From positions 1-28,565 of the forward strand of contig CAJTUV010000039.1 of assembly GCA_910579515.1 (NCBI GenBank): a DNA stretch of 28,565 nucleotides, given 5' to 3'. This DNA comes from an uncultured Hungatella sp. (GTDB lineage: Bacteria; Bacillota; Clostridia; Lachnospirales; Lachnospiraceae). Positions 1-9,360 of this stretch are shown one piece after another (positions within the stretch are counted from its first letter, which is position 1; every line of letters starts with the position of its first letter). The notes below the pieces were generated by a model. It was not told the origin of the DNA. It did not search any database and was given only the letters and a program-made list of their open reading frames with translations. The position numbers were made by a program, and so were the translations under genes.

Positions 1-76
1 CAATTCATTCGAAAAATTTTATTTTAGACTTGACTTTTAATAGTTAGTCTCCATTCTTGTATTGAAGCGCTCGATA

Positions 77-694
77 TTAAATGCTTACATTTTCTCCTTT
101 AAGGCCGATCCATGCGTTTTCTGGAAGGCCCCCTTCTTCATGGCCGATGAGCCATTTATTTTTGGCAAATAACAGTTTATCCTCAGAGAATCGTTCCTCC
201 ACCGGCTCCATGTCTGTGTTGGTATCTTTTGGCAGAACCACCACACACCGAAAGCCAGCCTCCTCAACATGGCAAGGCGCATAGTGAAGCGTTGTGGCGT
301 ATACCTCAATCACGGTTCCCTTTGGAACCAGAAACGCCTCCACCAAACTGGTGTCATACGTATGGTCTTCCTTGATATCCTGCTGCTTTCCCAAAAGAAG
401 CACCAAATCAGTCGCCGCCACGTTCACCTCAGAATTTCGGTGGTATTCCAGGGCGTTTAACTTCTTATTGTGACCATTGCAGTATCCCACCTGAATCGGC
501 ATCTGGCCGAATAGATTCGTCTCCATCATCTCTGCCACAGGCAGATCCTCCAGCTCTTTTACAGAAGCCACATAAACCACATCCTCTGAGAGGGGCGTCT
601 GCTCCATTGCCGCTAAAAGTTCTTTACAGTCATAGCCGTCTACCACCTGGCCATAGGCGCGAAACTCAGGGTCTGTTACCTTTTTAATCTCCAA
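77..694 (-). CDS. DUF4867 family protein, cupin-like, linked to sugar metabolism
   Basis: A 205-residue soluble protein without signal peptide or membrane segment. I recognise it as the DUF4867 family of Firmicutes, whose biochemical role is not established. The conserved-looking core is around residues 135-160, with HYAPCH and a following VVVLP strand, which suggests a cupin-type barrel; that fold call is inference. The start is a TTG at 694, chosen because GAGGAGG lies about seven bases upstream and no better-placed ATG exists. It begins 24 bases after the xylulokinase stop, so the two are almost certainly one transcript. The partnership suggests a role in handling a sugar or sugar phosphate, perhaps as an isomerase or mutarotase, but nothing in the sequence proves a reaction. 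Family assignment is fairly sure; function is unknown. Confidence 0.8.
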   Translation of the reverse strand: MEIKKVTDPEFRAYGQVVDGYDCKELLAAMEQTPLSEDVVYVASVKELEDLPVAEMMETNLFGQMPIQVGYCNGHNKKLNALEYHRNSEVNVAATDLVLLLGKQQDIKEDHTYDTSLVEAFLVPKGTVIEVYATTLHYAPCHVEEAGFRCVVVLPKDTNTDMEPVEERFSEDKLLFAKNKWLIGHEEGGLPENAWIGLKGENVSI

Positions 695-718
695 TGCGAT
701 CCCTCCTCAATTCTAAGT

Positions 719-2242
719 TTAGAGTGCTGCCAGTTCTTTGTAACTATCCTTCAAATTTACATACAGCTTTTTATACAGCTGATGGTAAGCCTGATACGTC
801 TTTACCTCCTGTTCCACCGGAGTGCTGCGCTTATTCACGGAAATAAGGGCTTCACATGCCTTTTCCACGCTTTCAAAAATCCCACAGCCAACTCCTGCCA
901 GAATGGCCACGCCTAAAGCCGGCCCCTCTGACTGGTGAACAGTCTTCACCTGGCAGTCGTAGAGACTAGCCAGCATCTGACGCCAGATAGGACTCTTTCC
1001 GCCGCCGCCGCAGGCCATCATCTCTTCTACCTCCACTCCCATTTCCTGAAGAATGTCATTACAGTCTGACAGGGAATAGGACACCCCTTCCATCACTGCC
1101 CGTAAAAGATGAGCTTTGGTATGAATAGCCGATAATCCGAAAAATACGCCTCTGCAGTCTGGATCCAGATGAGGAGTTCTCTCTCCCATCAGATAAGGAA
1201 GATAAATAAGTCTGTCGCTTCCGGCCGGAATTGATTCAATATCCCGATTGATCAAATCGTAAACGTCTATGTCTTCTTTTTCGGCCTCTGCCACATAATC
1301 CTGACAGAACTGATCCTTAAACCATTTTAAAGATAAACCTGCCCCTTGTGTCACTCCCATCACATGCCAGGCGCCGGGCACAGCACAACAGCACGTATGT
1401 ACTCTTCCTTTGGGATCTATGGTCATCTGACTGCTGTGTGCAAATACGACGCCAGAACTTCCAATGGTGGTAAATGCGGTCCCGTCTTTTACCACTCCGG
1501 TGCCAACAGCAGCGGCGGCATTGTCCCCCGCGCCGCCTACCACTTTGGTATCTGTGGTAAGGCCAGTCTTCTCAGCGATATCAAAAAGAATCTGCCCAGT
1601 CACTTCGCAGGACTCATAAACATCGCCAAGCCATTCTCTGGGAATGTCAAGTTTAGTCAGCACCTCGTCAGACCATGAGCGGCCGGCCACATCAAGAAGC
1701 TGCATACCGCTGGCGTCCGATACCTCTGTGGCAAACACTCCAGTCAATATGTAACGGATATAGTCCTTTGGAAGCAGAATGTGGCGGCATCTTTTATAAT
1801 TCTCTGGCTCCTGTTTTCTCACCCATAAAATCTTGGCTGCCGTCCACCCTGTCAACGGCGGATTTGCGGTAATCTCAATCCATCTCTCTCTGGGCATAAT
1901 AGAGAGCATGTCTTCTACCTCTGCTCCGGTTCTCTGATCACACCAGATAATAGAAGGACGAATCACTTCCCCGTCCTCATCCAACATCACAAGGCCATGC
2001 ATCTGGCCGGAAATTCCGATTCCCTTCACATCTTCCTTGGCCACGCCGGACTGAACCACTACTTCTTTTAAGGTCTTTAAAACCGCATCCCGCCAGTCCT
2101 CCGGCTTCTGCTCTGCCCATCCGTTGTGAGGCTGATATAAGGGATACTCCTGGGACGAGGAGGAGATCACAGTTCCTTTCTCGTCAAACAGCACTGTTTT
2201 CGTCGCCGACGTCCCCACGTCAATTCCAATTAAATAATTCAT
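719..2242 (-). CDS. xylB: Xylulokinase (FGGY carbohydrate kinase)
   Basis: Cytoplasmic kinase of 507 residues that phosphorylates D-xylulose to xylulose 5-phosphate, feeding the pentose phosphate pathway. The N-terminal ATPase-fold signature GIDVGTSATK starts near residue 6. GISGQMHGLV, WCDQRTG, GGAGDNAAAAVG and the C-terminal GGGGKSPIWRQ segment all fit the xylulokinase branch of the FGGY family, and the length is typical. The start is the ATG at 2242, nine bases after AGGAGG; a GTG two codons earlier sits too close to that site. An extended -10 promoter lies just upstream. The DUF4867 gene follows in the same operon and an AraC-type regulator precedes it. No xylose isomerase or transporter is in the window, so the true substrate could be a related ketose. 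Confidence 0.92.
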   Translation of the reverse strand: MNYLIGIDVGTSATKTVLFDEKGTVISSSSQEYPLYQPHNGWAEQKPEDWRDAVLKTLKEVVVQSGVAKEDVKGIGISGQMHGLVMLDEDGEVIRPSIIWCDQRTGAEVEDMLSIMPRERWIEITANPPLTGWTAAKILWVRKQEPENYKRCRHILLPKDYIRYILTGVFATEVSDASGMQLLDVAGRSWSDEVLTKLDIPREWLGDVYESCEVTGQILFDIAEKTGLTTDTKVVGGAGDNAAAAVGTGVVKDGTAFTTIGSSGVVFAHSSQMTIDPKGRVHTCCCAVPGAWHVMGVTQGAGLSLKWFKDQFCQDYVAEAEKEDIDVYDLINRDIESIPAGSDRLIYLPYLMGERTPHLDPDCRGVFFGLSAIHTKAHLLRAVMEGVSYSLSDCNDILQEMGVEVEEMMACGGGGKSPIWRQMLASLYDCQVKTVHQSEGPALGVAILAGVGCGIFESVEKACEALISVNKRSTPVEQEVKTYQAYHQLYKKLYVNLKDSYKELAAL

Positions 2243-2270
2243 TGCCACCCACCTCCTTATTGTTACTACC

Positions 2271-2279
2271 AGTATACCA
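2271..2279 (-). promoter_or_regulatory. Extended -10 promoter for xylB-DUF4867
   Basis: On the minus strand TGG is followed directly by TATACT, which fits the extended -10 pattern TGnTATAAT. It lies 29 bases before the xylB ATG. No good -35 hexamer is visible, as is common for extended -10 promoters and for promoters needing an activator such as the neighbouring AraC-type protein. Confidence 0.55.
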
Positions 2280-2338
2280 TACTCCAGAGAAAAAAACAGG
2301 GTCTAAATTGTCATTCTAATAGCACTTTCTTGCCTTTT

Positions 2339-3166
2339 TTATTCCTGACAAAACTGCTTCCTGTAATCTCTGGGCACACATCCGTATCGTTTCTTAAACG
2401 CTTTGGCAAACGCCCTGCTGTCTGGAAATCCGTGATTTATAGCAATCTCTCCTATTTCATGATCTGTATTTTTCAGGTCCTTAAGGGCATACTCCACACG
2501 CAGATTGATCAAATAGGTCCGATAACTTACCTCCCCGTATTTCTGGAAAATCCTGGACAAATAGGTGGGGGAAAATCCAAACATTTGAGAAACCTGAGTT
2601 AAACTTAGTTCTTCTTTATAATGTTCCTTCATATATCTGGTTACCTGAGACAATTTATCCAGATGCCGTTTCTGTTTAATGACTGTGGCGTCCATTCCCT
2701 GTTCCTGAAAACAAGTCAGCAAAAGATACAAAAGCTCATAAAACAAGCTTTTGACCTTTAACTCATATCCGTATTCTCCAGCCTCATAAACTTCATACAT
2801 GTCCTTAACCAAGTTCATAAGAGCCTGGTTTTCCTTCTCCTTTCCAAGCCTGAAGCTGATATACGGCTCCTCACGCTTATATCCGTCAAATAACCCTACA
2901 GGAATCTGAAGAACAATGGTATTGTTGGGATTGGGGCAGTCAATGGAATGAATTTCATTGGAATTGACGATCACAAACTCCCAGGGCCTTAAAGGGAAAT
3001 ACTGGGAGTTTACATAGAAGTCGATAGTCCCCTCTGTCACCAAAAAAATCTCCACAGACTGGTGCCAATGTTTCCCCACCTTGTAATTCCCCTCTTTTCC
3101 CTCAAAAATAAACATTTTAAAAGGGATGTCGTCGTTTGGTATCACCACTTCGTGCCGATATTCCAT
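2339..3166 (-). CDS. AraC family transcriptional regulator with cupin sensor domain
   Basis: DNA-binding regulator of 275 residues. The N-terminal half has the cupin sensor pattern of AraC proteins (KHWHQSVEIFLV near residue 32, then a PWEFVIVNSNEIHSI segment). The C-terminal 100 residues hold two helix-turn-helix motifs: LSLTQVSQMFGFSPTYLSRI first, then IGEIAINHGFPDSRAFAKAF with the classic F-kk-YG-PRDYR ending. The ATG start has AAGGAGG eight bases upstream. It begins 22 bases after the SNF2 gene stops and lies immediately upstream of xylB-DUF4867, so it probably controls those genes in response to a sugar; the ligand cannot be told from sequence. Confidence 0.9.
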   Translation of the reverse strand: MEYRHEVVIPNDDIPFKMFIFEGKEGNYKVGKHWHQSVEIFLVTEGTIDFYVNSQYFPLRPWEFVIVNSNEIHSIDCPNPNNTIVLQIPVGLFDGYKREEPYISFRLGKEKENQALMNLVKDMYEVYEAGEYGYELKVKSLFYELLYLLLTCFQEQGMDATVIKQKRHLDKLSQVTRYMKEHYKEELSLTQVSQMFGFSPTYLSRIFQKYGEVSYRTYLINLRVEYALKDLKNTDHEIGEIAINHGFPDSRAFAKAFKKRYGCVPRDYRKQFCQE

Positions 3167-3188
3167 GACTGCGCCTCCTTACCTGGGA

Positions 3189-6100
3189 TTATGTCAACAG
3201 CTTAAGGAGCTCCTCCTGGCTTAAACCTCCCAATGAAACCATTCCTTCTGTCACCACCTGCTCTGCCAGCACTTGCTTTGATGCCTGAAGCTTCAAGATA
3301 TTTTCTTCAATCGTATCTTTGGTAATCAGTTTAAACACCGACACCTTTTTGTCCTGGCCAATCCGGTAAGCCCTGTCCGTAGCCTGGTTCTGCGCCGCCA
3401 CATTCCACCATGGATCATAGTGGATTACCATGCTGGCAGCCGTCAGATTTATGCCTGTGCCGCCTGCTTTTAAAGAAATCAGGAATATGGGCACAGAATC
3501 CCTCTGAAACGCCTGAATCATTTTCAGCCGTTCCTCTTTCGGCGTCTCTCCTGTAAGACAATAAAAGCTTAAACCTTCTTTTGCAATCCGCTGGCCAATC
3601 AACTCCAACATAGAGGTAAACTGGGAAAACAAAAGAATCTTGTTTCCACTCTCTACTCCTGAGACAATTAATTCCATACAGGTTTCCAGTTTTGCCGAAC
3701 CATCCCGATAATTTTCATAAACCAGACGGGGATCACAGCAGACCTGCCGCAGCCTGGTCAAAGCAGACAGAATCTGAATCTTATTGTGAATCTCCAGATT
3801 CTCTTTCAGCTTCCACGCATTGGCCGTATAAAGCTTTTGTTGAGGCTCATCCATCTTAGAGTACACCACCGTCTCCATCTTTTCCGGAAGCTCTTTTAAA
3901 ACATCAGACTTCAACCTCCTTAGAATAAACGGTTTCGTCATCTTCCTAAGAGCCTCCAGCGCCTCTTTATCCTGCTCCTTTACAATCGGAATCTCATAGA
4001 TTTTCTTAAACTTCTGATAACTGTATAAAAATCCCGGCATGAGATAATCAAAAATGCTCCACAATTCGCTGAGGCGATTCTCTATAGGCGTTCCGGTCAA
4101 TGCAAATTTAGTGCTGGATCGAATCATTTTTACCGCCTTGGCGCTTTGAGTCAGAGGGTTCTTGATATATTGGGCTTCATCAATAACCTGAAACCGAAAG
4201 ATGATATTCTCATAATAGGAAATGTCTCTCTTAAGCAAATCATAGGAGGTGACGACTGCATCGTATTCATTCATATGCTGCAATTTCTGCTCCCTCTCCT
4301 GAGCATTGCCAACCGCCACTAATATTTTCATGGAAGGCGCAAACCGCCTAAACTCACACTCCCAGTTATACACAAGAGAGGAAGGGCAGACAATCAGCGA
4401 CGTCTTTTTCCCCTCCTTTAAGGATTCTTCATACAAGATACTGATAATCTGAACTGTCTTTCCAAGTCCCATATCATCTGCCAGAATTCCTCCAAACCCA
4501 CAGGCTTCCAACGTTTTCAGCCAGCGATACCCTGTTTTCTGATATCCCCTCAGTATCGCAGTAAAAAGCTCAGGAACCTCAAAGTCACTGTCGTCAGCCG
4601 ATTTCATTCCCCTGATAATAGACTTGTATTCGTGATCCCTCTGGAAACTGATATCTCCATATTCCCGGTAAATGCTGTCCAAAAACAAAGCCCTGTATTT
4701 AGGAACCTGAATAACGCCTTTTTGCAGCTCCCCCTTAGAGACCGCCAAACCATTTACCATTCTCGCCACAGTCAGAAGCCCATTTTCCTCTAATTTCAAA
4801 AATTCTCCTGTTTTTAACCGATAATACGGCTGTTTCTGGCGATAGGCCTCCAGGATTTTCGTCATATCTGCGCCCCTTAGCTCTCCCACATCCACAGTCA
4901 GTTCCAGCCAGTCGCTCATAGTATGAATCCCCACTGAAACCTTGGGAGCAGGCAGAATCCGAAAACGGCTCCAGTTATCTGGAAGATACACTTCTCCCAA
5001 TTCCTCAAACTCTGCCATTCCTTCTGACAAAAGACGAAAAATAGCCTCTTCATCATCTTTTATTATGAGTGTATCATCTTCATAATCCCGATGTTTAAAA
5101 TATTTTGTGATAACCTGGCTGACCCGAAACTCTCCAGGCACGTCACGACAAATCGCTCTTGGCACATCCCCTGCCTCCACAGGCTGAAAAGAATAATCTC
5201 CATAACTGAGAACAGGGCACATCCGCAATTCCCCCGGACCAGGGCTTTCAAACATAAATTTTGCCTTTAACTGAACCGGCTTTAAGTCCTCAAGTTCTAC
5301 ATCCTTTACTTCCAAGATCCCATAGCTCTCAAACTTTTTCAACACTCTTTCATAGAACAGGGGCGCTTCCTTCTCCCCCACAGTCACCTCATAGGGAGCA
5401 TTGTATCCTTGGGTCATCTGCTCAAAAAACACCCGCAAATCCATACTGAATTCTCTATCACACTGATAAAGCGTATCCTGATCCAGAATATACAAATACT
5501 TCTCCCCAATAAAACTGTAAAAACGCTTGTCCAGAGACACCTTCAGTCCTTGTTTCCCTGCTTTCTGCACAAAGACAGATACAGGCGGATTTCCCTGATA
5601 AATCTTAACCTTTCGCCTGATTCCGTGAAGGTCCTCTATCTCTATGTCTTTCCCCATGAGGAGCTGAAAAAAATGATCCCGCTGTCCTCTGCTTAAATTC
5701 AATTCCCGAAAAACTGGCGCTACTCCAAAAGAGCTTCTCTGATGCTGAATCAGATAGTCCTCATAGGCATCCATCGTTTCCACCAACAAAAGAACCATGG
5801 GTCTGGATTCCTTTGAGAACACTTCCAAATTATGGCGAAAAGCCAGGTTTTTCCCATACTCTACGTATGCGCCCTGTCCCACTGCCTTGGAAAAGCTAAG
5901 CAAATCCTTAATGATATACAGACGCTCTTTGCCGATCCAAAACTCTACTCTGACTCCTTGTTTTCCAAGAAGAAGGCGTGGTTTTAGCTCTACAGTCTCC
6001 TCAATCTCCCGTCTTAGAATAGCCGCCATCTCCCGGTTGGTGTATTCCCGAATCATCACCCTTGCCTGAGAAGAAGTGGATACAGACTCTTCATCCTTTT

Positions 6101-6317
6101 CCTGAGCCTTTTTCAAATAATGCTCATACAGCGCCTTCCCATGAGAACACATCTGCTTATAGGAGTTTCCTCTGTCACAAGAGCAGAAATAGCTGTTCAC
6201 ATTTTGATTCTTAACCTCTAACCTCACCTGGTAGGAGCATCCTTTATCCTCTACCAGGCCTTCTATTCCAAATTCGCCCTTCCAAAAGGCCTTTGTTTGC
6301 ATCCTGGCTATCTTCAT
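3189..6317 (-). CDS. SNF2-family ATPase/helicase with N-terminal SWIM zinc finger
   Basis: A 1042-residue Swi2/Snf2-type DNA translocase. Near the N-terminus it has a SWIM zinc-binding motif: C45-x-C47, nine residues, C57-x-H59. A long middle region to about residue 580 corresponds to the bacterial SNF2-associated domain. The ATPase core follows: Walker A DDMGLGKT at 614-621, DEAQ box at 713-716, LTGTPIENRLSELWSIFDYL around 740-759, and the helicase C lobe with FSQFTSMLELI near 898 and QATDRAYRIGQ at 978-988. All catalytic motifs are intact. The ATG start has GGAG nine bases upstream. It follows argS by 35 bases and precedes the AraC gene by 22. Such proteins are widespread in Clostridia; the cellular role (transcription recycling, repair or nucleoid remodelling) is not established, and nothing here ties it to a defence cluster. 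Confidence 0.92.
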   Translation of the reverse strand: MKIARMQTKAFWKGEFGIEGLVEDKGCSYQVRLEVKNQNVNSYFCSCDRGNSYKQMCSHGKALYEHYLKKAQEKDEESVSTSSQARVMIREYTNREMAAILRREIEETVELKPRLLLGKQGVRVEFWIGKERLYIIKDLLSFSKAVGQGAYVEYGKNLAFRHNLEVFSKESRPMVLLLVETMDAYEDYLIQHQRSSFGVAPVFRELNLSRGQRDHFFQLLMGKDIEIEDLHGIRRKVKIYQGNPPVSVFVQKAGKQGLKVSLDKRFYSFIGEKYLYILDQDTLYQCDREFSMDLRVFFEQMTQGYNAPYEVTVGEKEAPLFYERVLKKFESYGILEVKDVELEDLKPVQLKAKFMFESPGPGELRMCPVLSYGDYSFQPVEAGDVPRAICRDVPGEFRVSQVITKYFKHRDYEDDTLIIKDDEEAIFRLLSEGMAEFEELGEVYLPDNWSRFRILPAPKVSVGIHTMSDWLELTVDVGELRGADMTKILEAYRQKQPYYRLKTGEFLKLEENGLLTVARMVNGLAVSKGELQKGVIQVPKYRALFLDSIYREYGDISFQRDHEYKSIIRGMKSADDSDFEVPELFTAILRGYQKTGYRWLKTLEACGFGGILADDMGLGKTVQIISILYEESLKEGKKTSLIVCPSSLVYNWECEFRRFAPSMKILVAVGNAQEREQKLQHMNEYDAVVTSYDLLKRDISYYENIIFRFQVIDEAQYIKNPLTQSAKAVKMIRSSTKFALTGTPIENRLSELWSIFDYLMPGFLYSYQKFKKIYEIPIVKEQDKEALEALRKMTKPFILRRLKSDVLKELPEKMETVVYSKMDEPQQKLYTANAWKLKENLEIHNKIQILSALTRLRQVCCDPRLVYENYRDGSAKLETCMELIVSGVESGNKILLFSQFTSMLELIGQRIAKEGLSFYCLTGETPKEERLKMIQAFQRDSVPIFLISLKAGGTGINLTAASMVIHYDPWWNVAAQNQATDRAYRIGQDKKVSVFKLITKDTIEENILKLQASKQVLAEQVVTEGMVSLGGLSQEELLKLLT

Positions 6318-6352
6318 TTGGATACACTCCTCTGGTCTTTCCCTACAACTGC

Positions 6353-8137
6353 TTACATTCTCTCTGGTGCTTCAAATCCCAGCAAATCGATACAGATCTC
6401 CAACACTTTTTTGGTCAGAGAGATTAAATGAATGTAGCTTTCCTGACGTTGTGCGTCTTCTTCTTTCAAAATCATGACACTGTTATAGAATTTGTTAAAT
6501 ACGTCTGACAATTCATAAATAAACTGACAGAGTTTGTGTGGCGCAGTCTCTGCAAAACTGGTTTCAATCACCTCATGATATCTGGTGAGCATCAGCATCA
6601 GAGCCTTTTCTGTCTGCCCCACAGCAGGAAGGATTCTGCCTTCTGATTCCAGTAAATCCTCTTTAGTCCTGTTTGTCAGTTCCTCATACTTTGCCAAAAT
6701 AGATTTAATTCTTACAATCGTATACAGAATATAGGGGCCGGTATTTCCCTCAAAAGAAATGAACCTGTCCATATCAAAAATATAATCCTTGGAGGCCTGA
6801 TTCGATAAATCTCCATATTTTAAAGCCGCAAGGCCGATCATCCTGGCAGTCTCTCTGGCTTCCTCAGAAGATACGGTACGGTTCTCCATAATTCGGGCAT
6901 ACACAGCTTCATTGATCTCCTCTACCAGCTTTTCCAGCCGCATAAGACCGCCTTCTCTTGTTTTAAAGGGCTTTCCGTCCTTTCCGTTCATAGTGCCAAA
7001 CATCAGATGGATCATGTCCGTGTCCTTTTTCACATACCCTGCCTTTTTCGCCACACGGAACACCTGTATAAAATGAAGCTCCTGACGCTTGTCTGTAATA
7101 TAAATATATTTGGAAGGCGCAAAATCCTTCTCCCTCTCCAAGATCGTTCCCAAATCGGAGGTTGCATACAAGGCTGCTCCGTCTGACTTCCGAATAATAC
7201 AGGGAGGAAATTCTTTTGAATCTGATTCCTCTTTAATGTCAACTACCAAAGCCCCCTGACTCTCATAGGCAAGACCTTGATCCTGCAAGTCTTGGATTAA
7301 ATTTGGTATATAAACCTGAGCGTCGCTCTCTCCTTTCCATAAATCAAAAGTCACGTCCAGACTTTTGTAATTCTTCTTTAGATCTGCTAAAGAAATACTC
7401 ATGATATGTTTCCAAATTGCCCGAAACGGTTCGTATCCTTCCTGAAGCCTGCGGGTAGCCTCCTGAGCCCGATTCTTAAATTCCTCATTCTCTTTGGACT
7501 TTTTGCTGGCCTTTGGATAAATGTCTTCCAGCTCACTGATTGTAAATGGTGCTTCCTCAGGGTATTCACCGGCAAAGGCTTCATCAAAATAAGGAAGGTC
7601 TGGTTTCCTGTCTCTTAACTCTTCAATAATCAGACCCATCTGAAGCCCCCAATCTCCCAGATGAACGTCTCCAATCACATGGTAGCCCAAAAAACGCCCC
7701 ATCCGTTTGATGCTCTCACCAATAATCGCAGAGCGAAGATGTCCTACATGAAGAGGTTTGGCTACATTCGCTCCGCCATAATCCACGATGATGGTATCAT
7801 GAGTTTTAACTTCCTCTACTCCCAGCTTTTCTTCTGTCTTCATTTGATTCAGATAATCGGCCAAATAGGACTCATTGAGACGAATATTGATAAATCCCGG
7901 CATCACGGCGGCGACGTTAGAAAACATAGAGCAGTCTTTCAACTGATCTGTCACTTGAGTCGCTATATCAATCGGTTTCTTTTTATAAACTTTTGCAGCA
8001 GCCATGGCGCCATTACACTGAAACTCACACAGGTCTGGGCGGTTTGACAAGGTTACTTTTGCATAAGATTTATCATACCCACAAGCCTGGAAAGCGGTTG
8101 CAATCTCCACAGCCATACAATTTAAAATTTTTTCCAC
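6353..8137 (-). CDS. argS: Arginyl-tRNA synthetase
   Basis: Class I aminoacyl-tRNA synthetase that charges tRNA-Arg, 594 residues with the start chosen here. The HIGH-type motif reads HVGH at about residues 130-133 within VAKPLHVGHLRSA. A KTR segment near residue 393 (GKPFKTREGG) takes the KMSKS position, as usual for ArgS. The C-terminal DALR anticodon-binding region ends the protein with LLGFEAPERM. I chose the GTG at 8137 because AAAGGAG lies nine bases before it and the product then starts VEKILNCMA, as in related enzymes; an in-frame TTG at 8176 has no ribosome binding site and lies inside the promoter. It is the first gene of a likely argS-SNF2-araC transcription unit. Confidence 0.96.
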   Translation of the reverse strand: MEKILNCMAVEIATAFQACGYDKSYAKVTLSNRPDLCEFQCNGAMAAAKVYKKKPIDIATQVTDQLKDCSMFSNVAAVMPGFINIRLNESYLADYLNQMKTEEKLGVEEVKTHDTIIVDYGGANVAKPLHVGHLRSAIIGESIKRMGRFLGYHVIGDVHLGDWGLQMGLIIEELRDRKPDLPYFDEAFAGEYPEEAPFTISELEDIYPKASKKSKENEEFKNRAQEATRRLQEGYEPFRAIWKHIMSISLADLKKNYKSLDVTFDLWKGESDAQVYIPNLIQDLQDQGLAYESQGALVVDIKEESDSKEFPPCIIRKSDGAALYATSDLGTILEREKDFAPSKYIYITDKRQELHFIQVFRVAKKAGYVKKDTDMIHLMFGTMNGKDGKPFKTREGGLMRLEKLVEEINEAVYARIMENRTVSSEEARETARMIGLAALKYGDLSNQASKDYIFDMDRFISFEGNTGPYILYTIVRIKSILAKYEELTNRTKEDLLESEGRILPAVGQTEKALMLMLTRYHEVIETSFAETAPHKLCQFIYELSDVFNKFYNSVMILKEEDAQRQESYIHLISLTKKVLEICIDLLGFEAPERM

Positions 8138-8179
8138 AATCAAATTCTCCTTTATTTTCATTCCGTAAATATTCAATTT

Positions 8180-8208
8180 ATTATACTAGGTTTTAAGAGT
8201 AAAAGCAA
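8180..8208 (-). promoter_or_regulatory. Sigma-A promoter for argS
   Basis: On the minus strand TTGCTT, a 17-base spacer and a perfect TATAAT (8185 down to 8180) lie about 43 bases before the GTG start of argS. The spacing is ideal. It is divergent from, and less than 40 bases away from, the promoter of the plus-strand metallohydrolase. Confidence 0.75.
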
Positions 8209-8241
8209 CAATATTAAGGATTAAAGACTTGTTTAAAACCC

Positions 8242-8270
8242 TTCACAAGCAGTCACTTTTCTTGTATAAT
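8242..8270 (+). promoter_or_regulatory. Sigma-A promoter for secreted MBL-fold protein
   Basis: TTCACA (five of six matches to TTGACA), 17 bases, then TATAAT. It lies 38 bases upstream of the ATG at 8309. This is one of the closest matches to consensus in the window. Confidence 0.8.
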
Positions 8271-8308
8271 GATATTTTATAAACACCAAAGTAAAAAGGA
8301 GAAATTAC

Positions 8309-9355
8309 ATGCTGCACAAGAAAAAAATTTATTCTTTGGCTCTCTGCGCCTTTATGATGGCAGGGAACTGTCAAACAGCCTGGGCGGACATTCCCATTGT
8401 TTCGCCTGTGCCAATAGAGAACTCTTTCCCGTCCTCACAAGGCACCACAGAAACCGTCTCCAAACAGGATACAAAACATTCCTCCTTGATGGGTCCAAGT
8501 TCTGTGCCTGTATCCACAGTCTCAGAGCCGATTACCGGATATTTAGGCGGTTCTAAACTGACCATGCTGGCAAATCAAAGTCACTGTCAGATATTATCTC
8601 TTTTATTAGAAACCAACTCTGGAAATTTAATGATGATTGACGGTGGAACTTTAGAGGATGCACCCTATCTGACACAGAAATTACTGGAAAAAGGAGGCCA
8701 TGTCTCTACCTGGCTCATTACCCATCCCCATTCAGACCATGTAGGCGCACTGAACGAAATCTTAACCCATCCAGAATGGGGAATCACCATTGACAACATT
8801 TACTATTCTTTCCTCCCCGCTTCCTGGTATGAGGAAAACGAACCTCAGCGGGCAGACGTGATGGCTCAAACCACTGCTAACTTTTCAAAACTTCCAGAGC
8901 AGGTCCTTCACGGAGATATTTTTAAAGGCCAGGAAATTGTAACAGACAATATAAAAACCACTGTTATGAATCTGCCCTATCAATTTTCTGGCAATTCCAT
9001 CAACAACAGCTCTGTGGCTTATATGCTGGATATCAATGGAAAGCGGGCATTGATTCTGGGCGACATGGGGCCGGAAGCCGCAGGACAGCTTCTCGCCGAC
9101 TATTCGCCAGAAGCCTTAGCATGTGACATTGTTCAAATGTCCCACCATGGACAGTATGGAGCCGACTTTAATTTCTATAAGTCGATCCGCCCTGAAATCT
9201 GTCTCTGGTCCGCGCCTCAATGGCTGTGGGACAACGAGGGAGACGGCGGCTTTAATACAGGAATTTACAGAACCGTTGAAACGAGACAATGGATGGCTTC
9301 TCTCGGAGTTCCCTATCATCTGTCTATCAAGGACGGAGACCAGACAATACAATAA
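8309..9355 (+). CDS. Secreted metallo-beta-lactamase-fold hydrolase
   Basis: A 348-residue exported protein with a metallo-beta-lactamase fold. An N-terminal signal peptide (KKK, then a hydrophobic stretch, likely cut after AWA at residue 26) is followed by a Ser/Thr/Pro-rich linker to about residue 75. The metal site is complete in outline: IDGG at 110-113, HPHSDH at 139-144, GDMG at 251-254 and SHHGQYG at 278-284. The ordering resembles the ComEC C-terminal-type MBL group rather than true beta-lactamases. The ATG has AAAGGAG seven bases upstream and its own strong promoter. It is monocistronic and convergent with the DUF1266 lipoprotein. The substrate is unknown; a phosphodiester, nucleotide or cell-wall compound outside the membrane is plausible but inferred. 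Confidence 0.85.
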   Translation: MLHKKKIYSLALCAFMMAGNCQTAWADIPIVSPVPIENSFPSSQGTTETVSKQDTKHSSLMGPSSVPVSTVSEPITGYLGGSKLTMLANQSHCQILSLLLETNSGNLMMIDGGTLEDAPYLTQKLLEKGGHVSTWLITHPHSDHVGALNEILTHPEWGITIDNIYYSFLPASWYEENEPQRADVMAQTTANFSKLPEQVLHGDIFKGQEIVTDNIKTTVMNLPYQFSGNSINNSSVAYMLDINGKRALILGDMGPEAAGQLLADYSPEALACDIVQMSHHGQYGADFNFYKSIRPEICLWSAPQWLWDNEGDGGFNTGIYRTVETRQWMASLGVPYHLSIKDGDQTIQ

Positions 9356-9360
9356 AATTT

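Noticed and set aside
35..60. Weak inverted repeat after the DUF4867 gene
   Set aside because: The AGACT/AGTCT arms are only five bases with a long loop; it is too weak and too near the edge to call a terminator.
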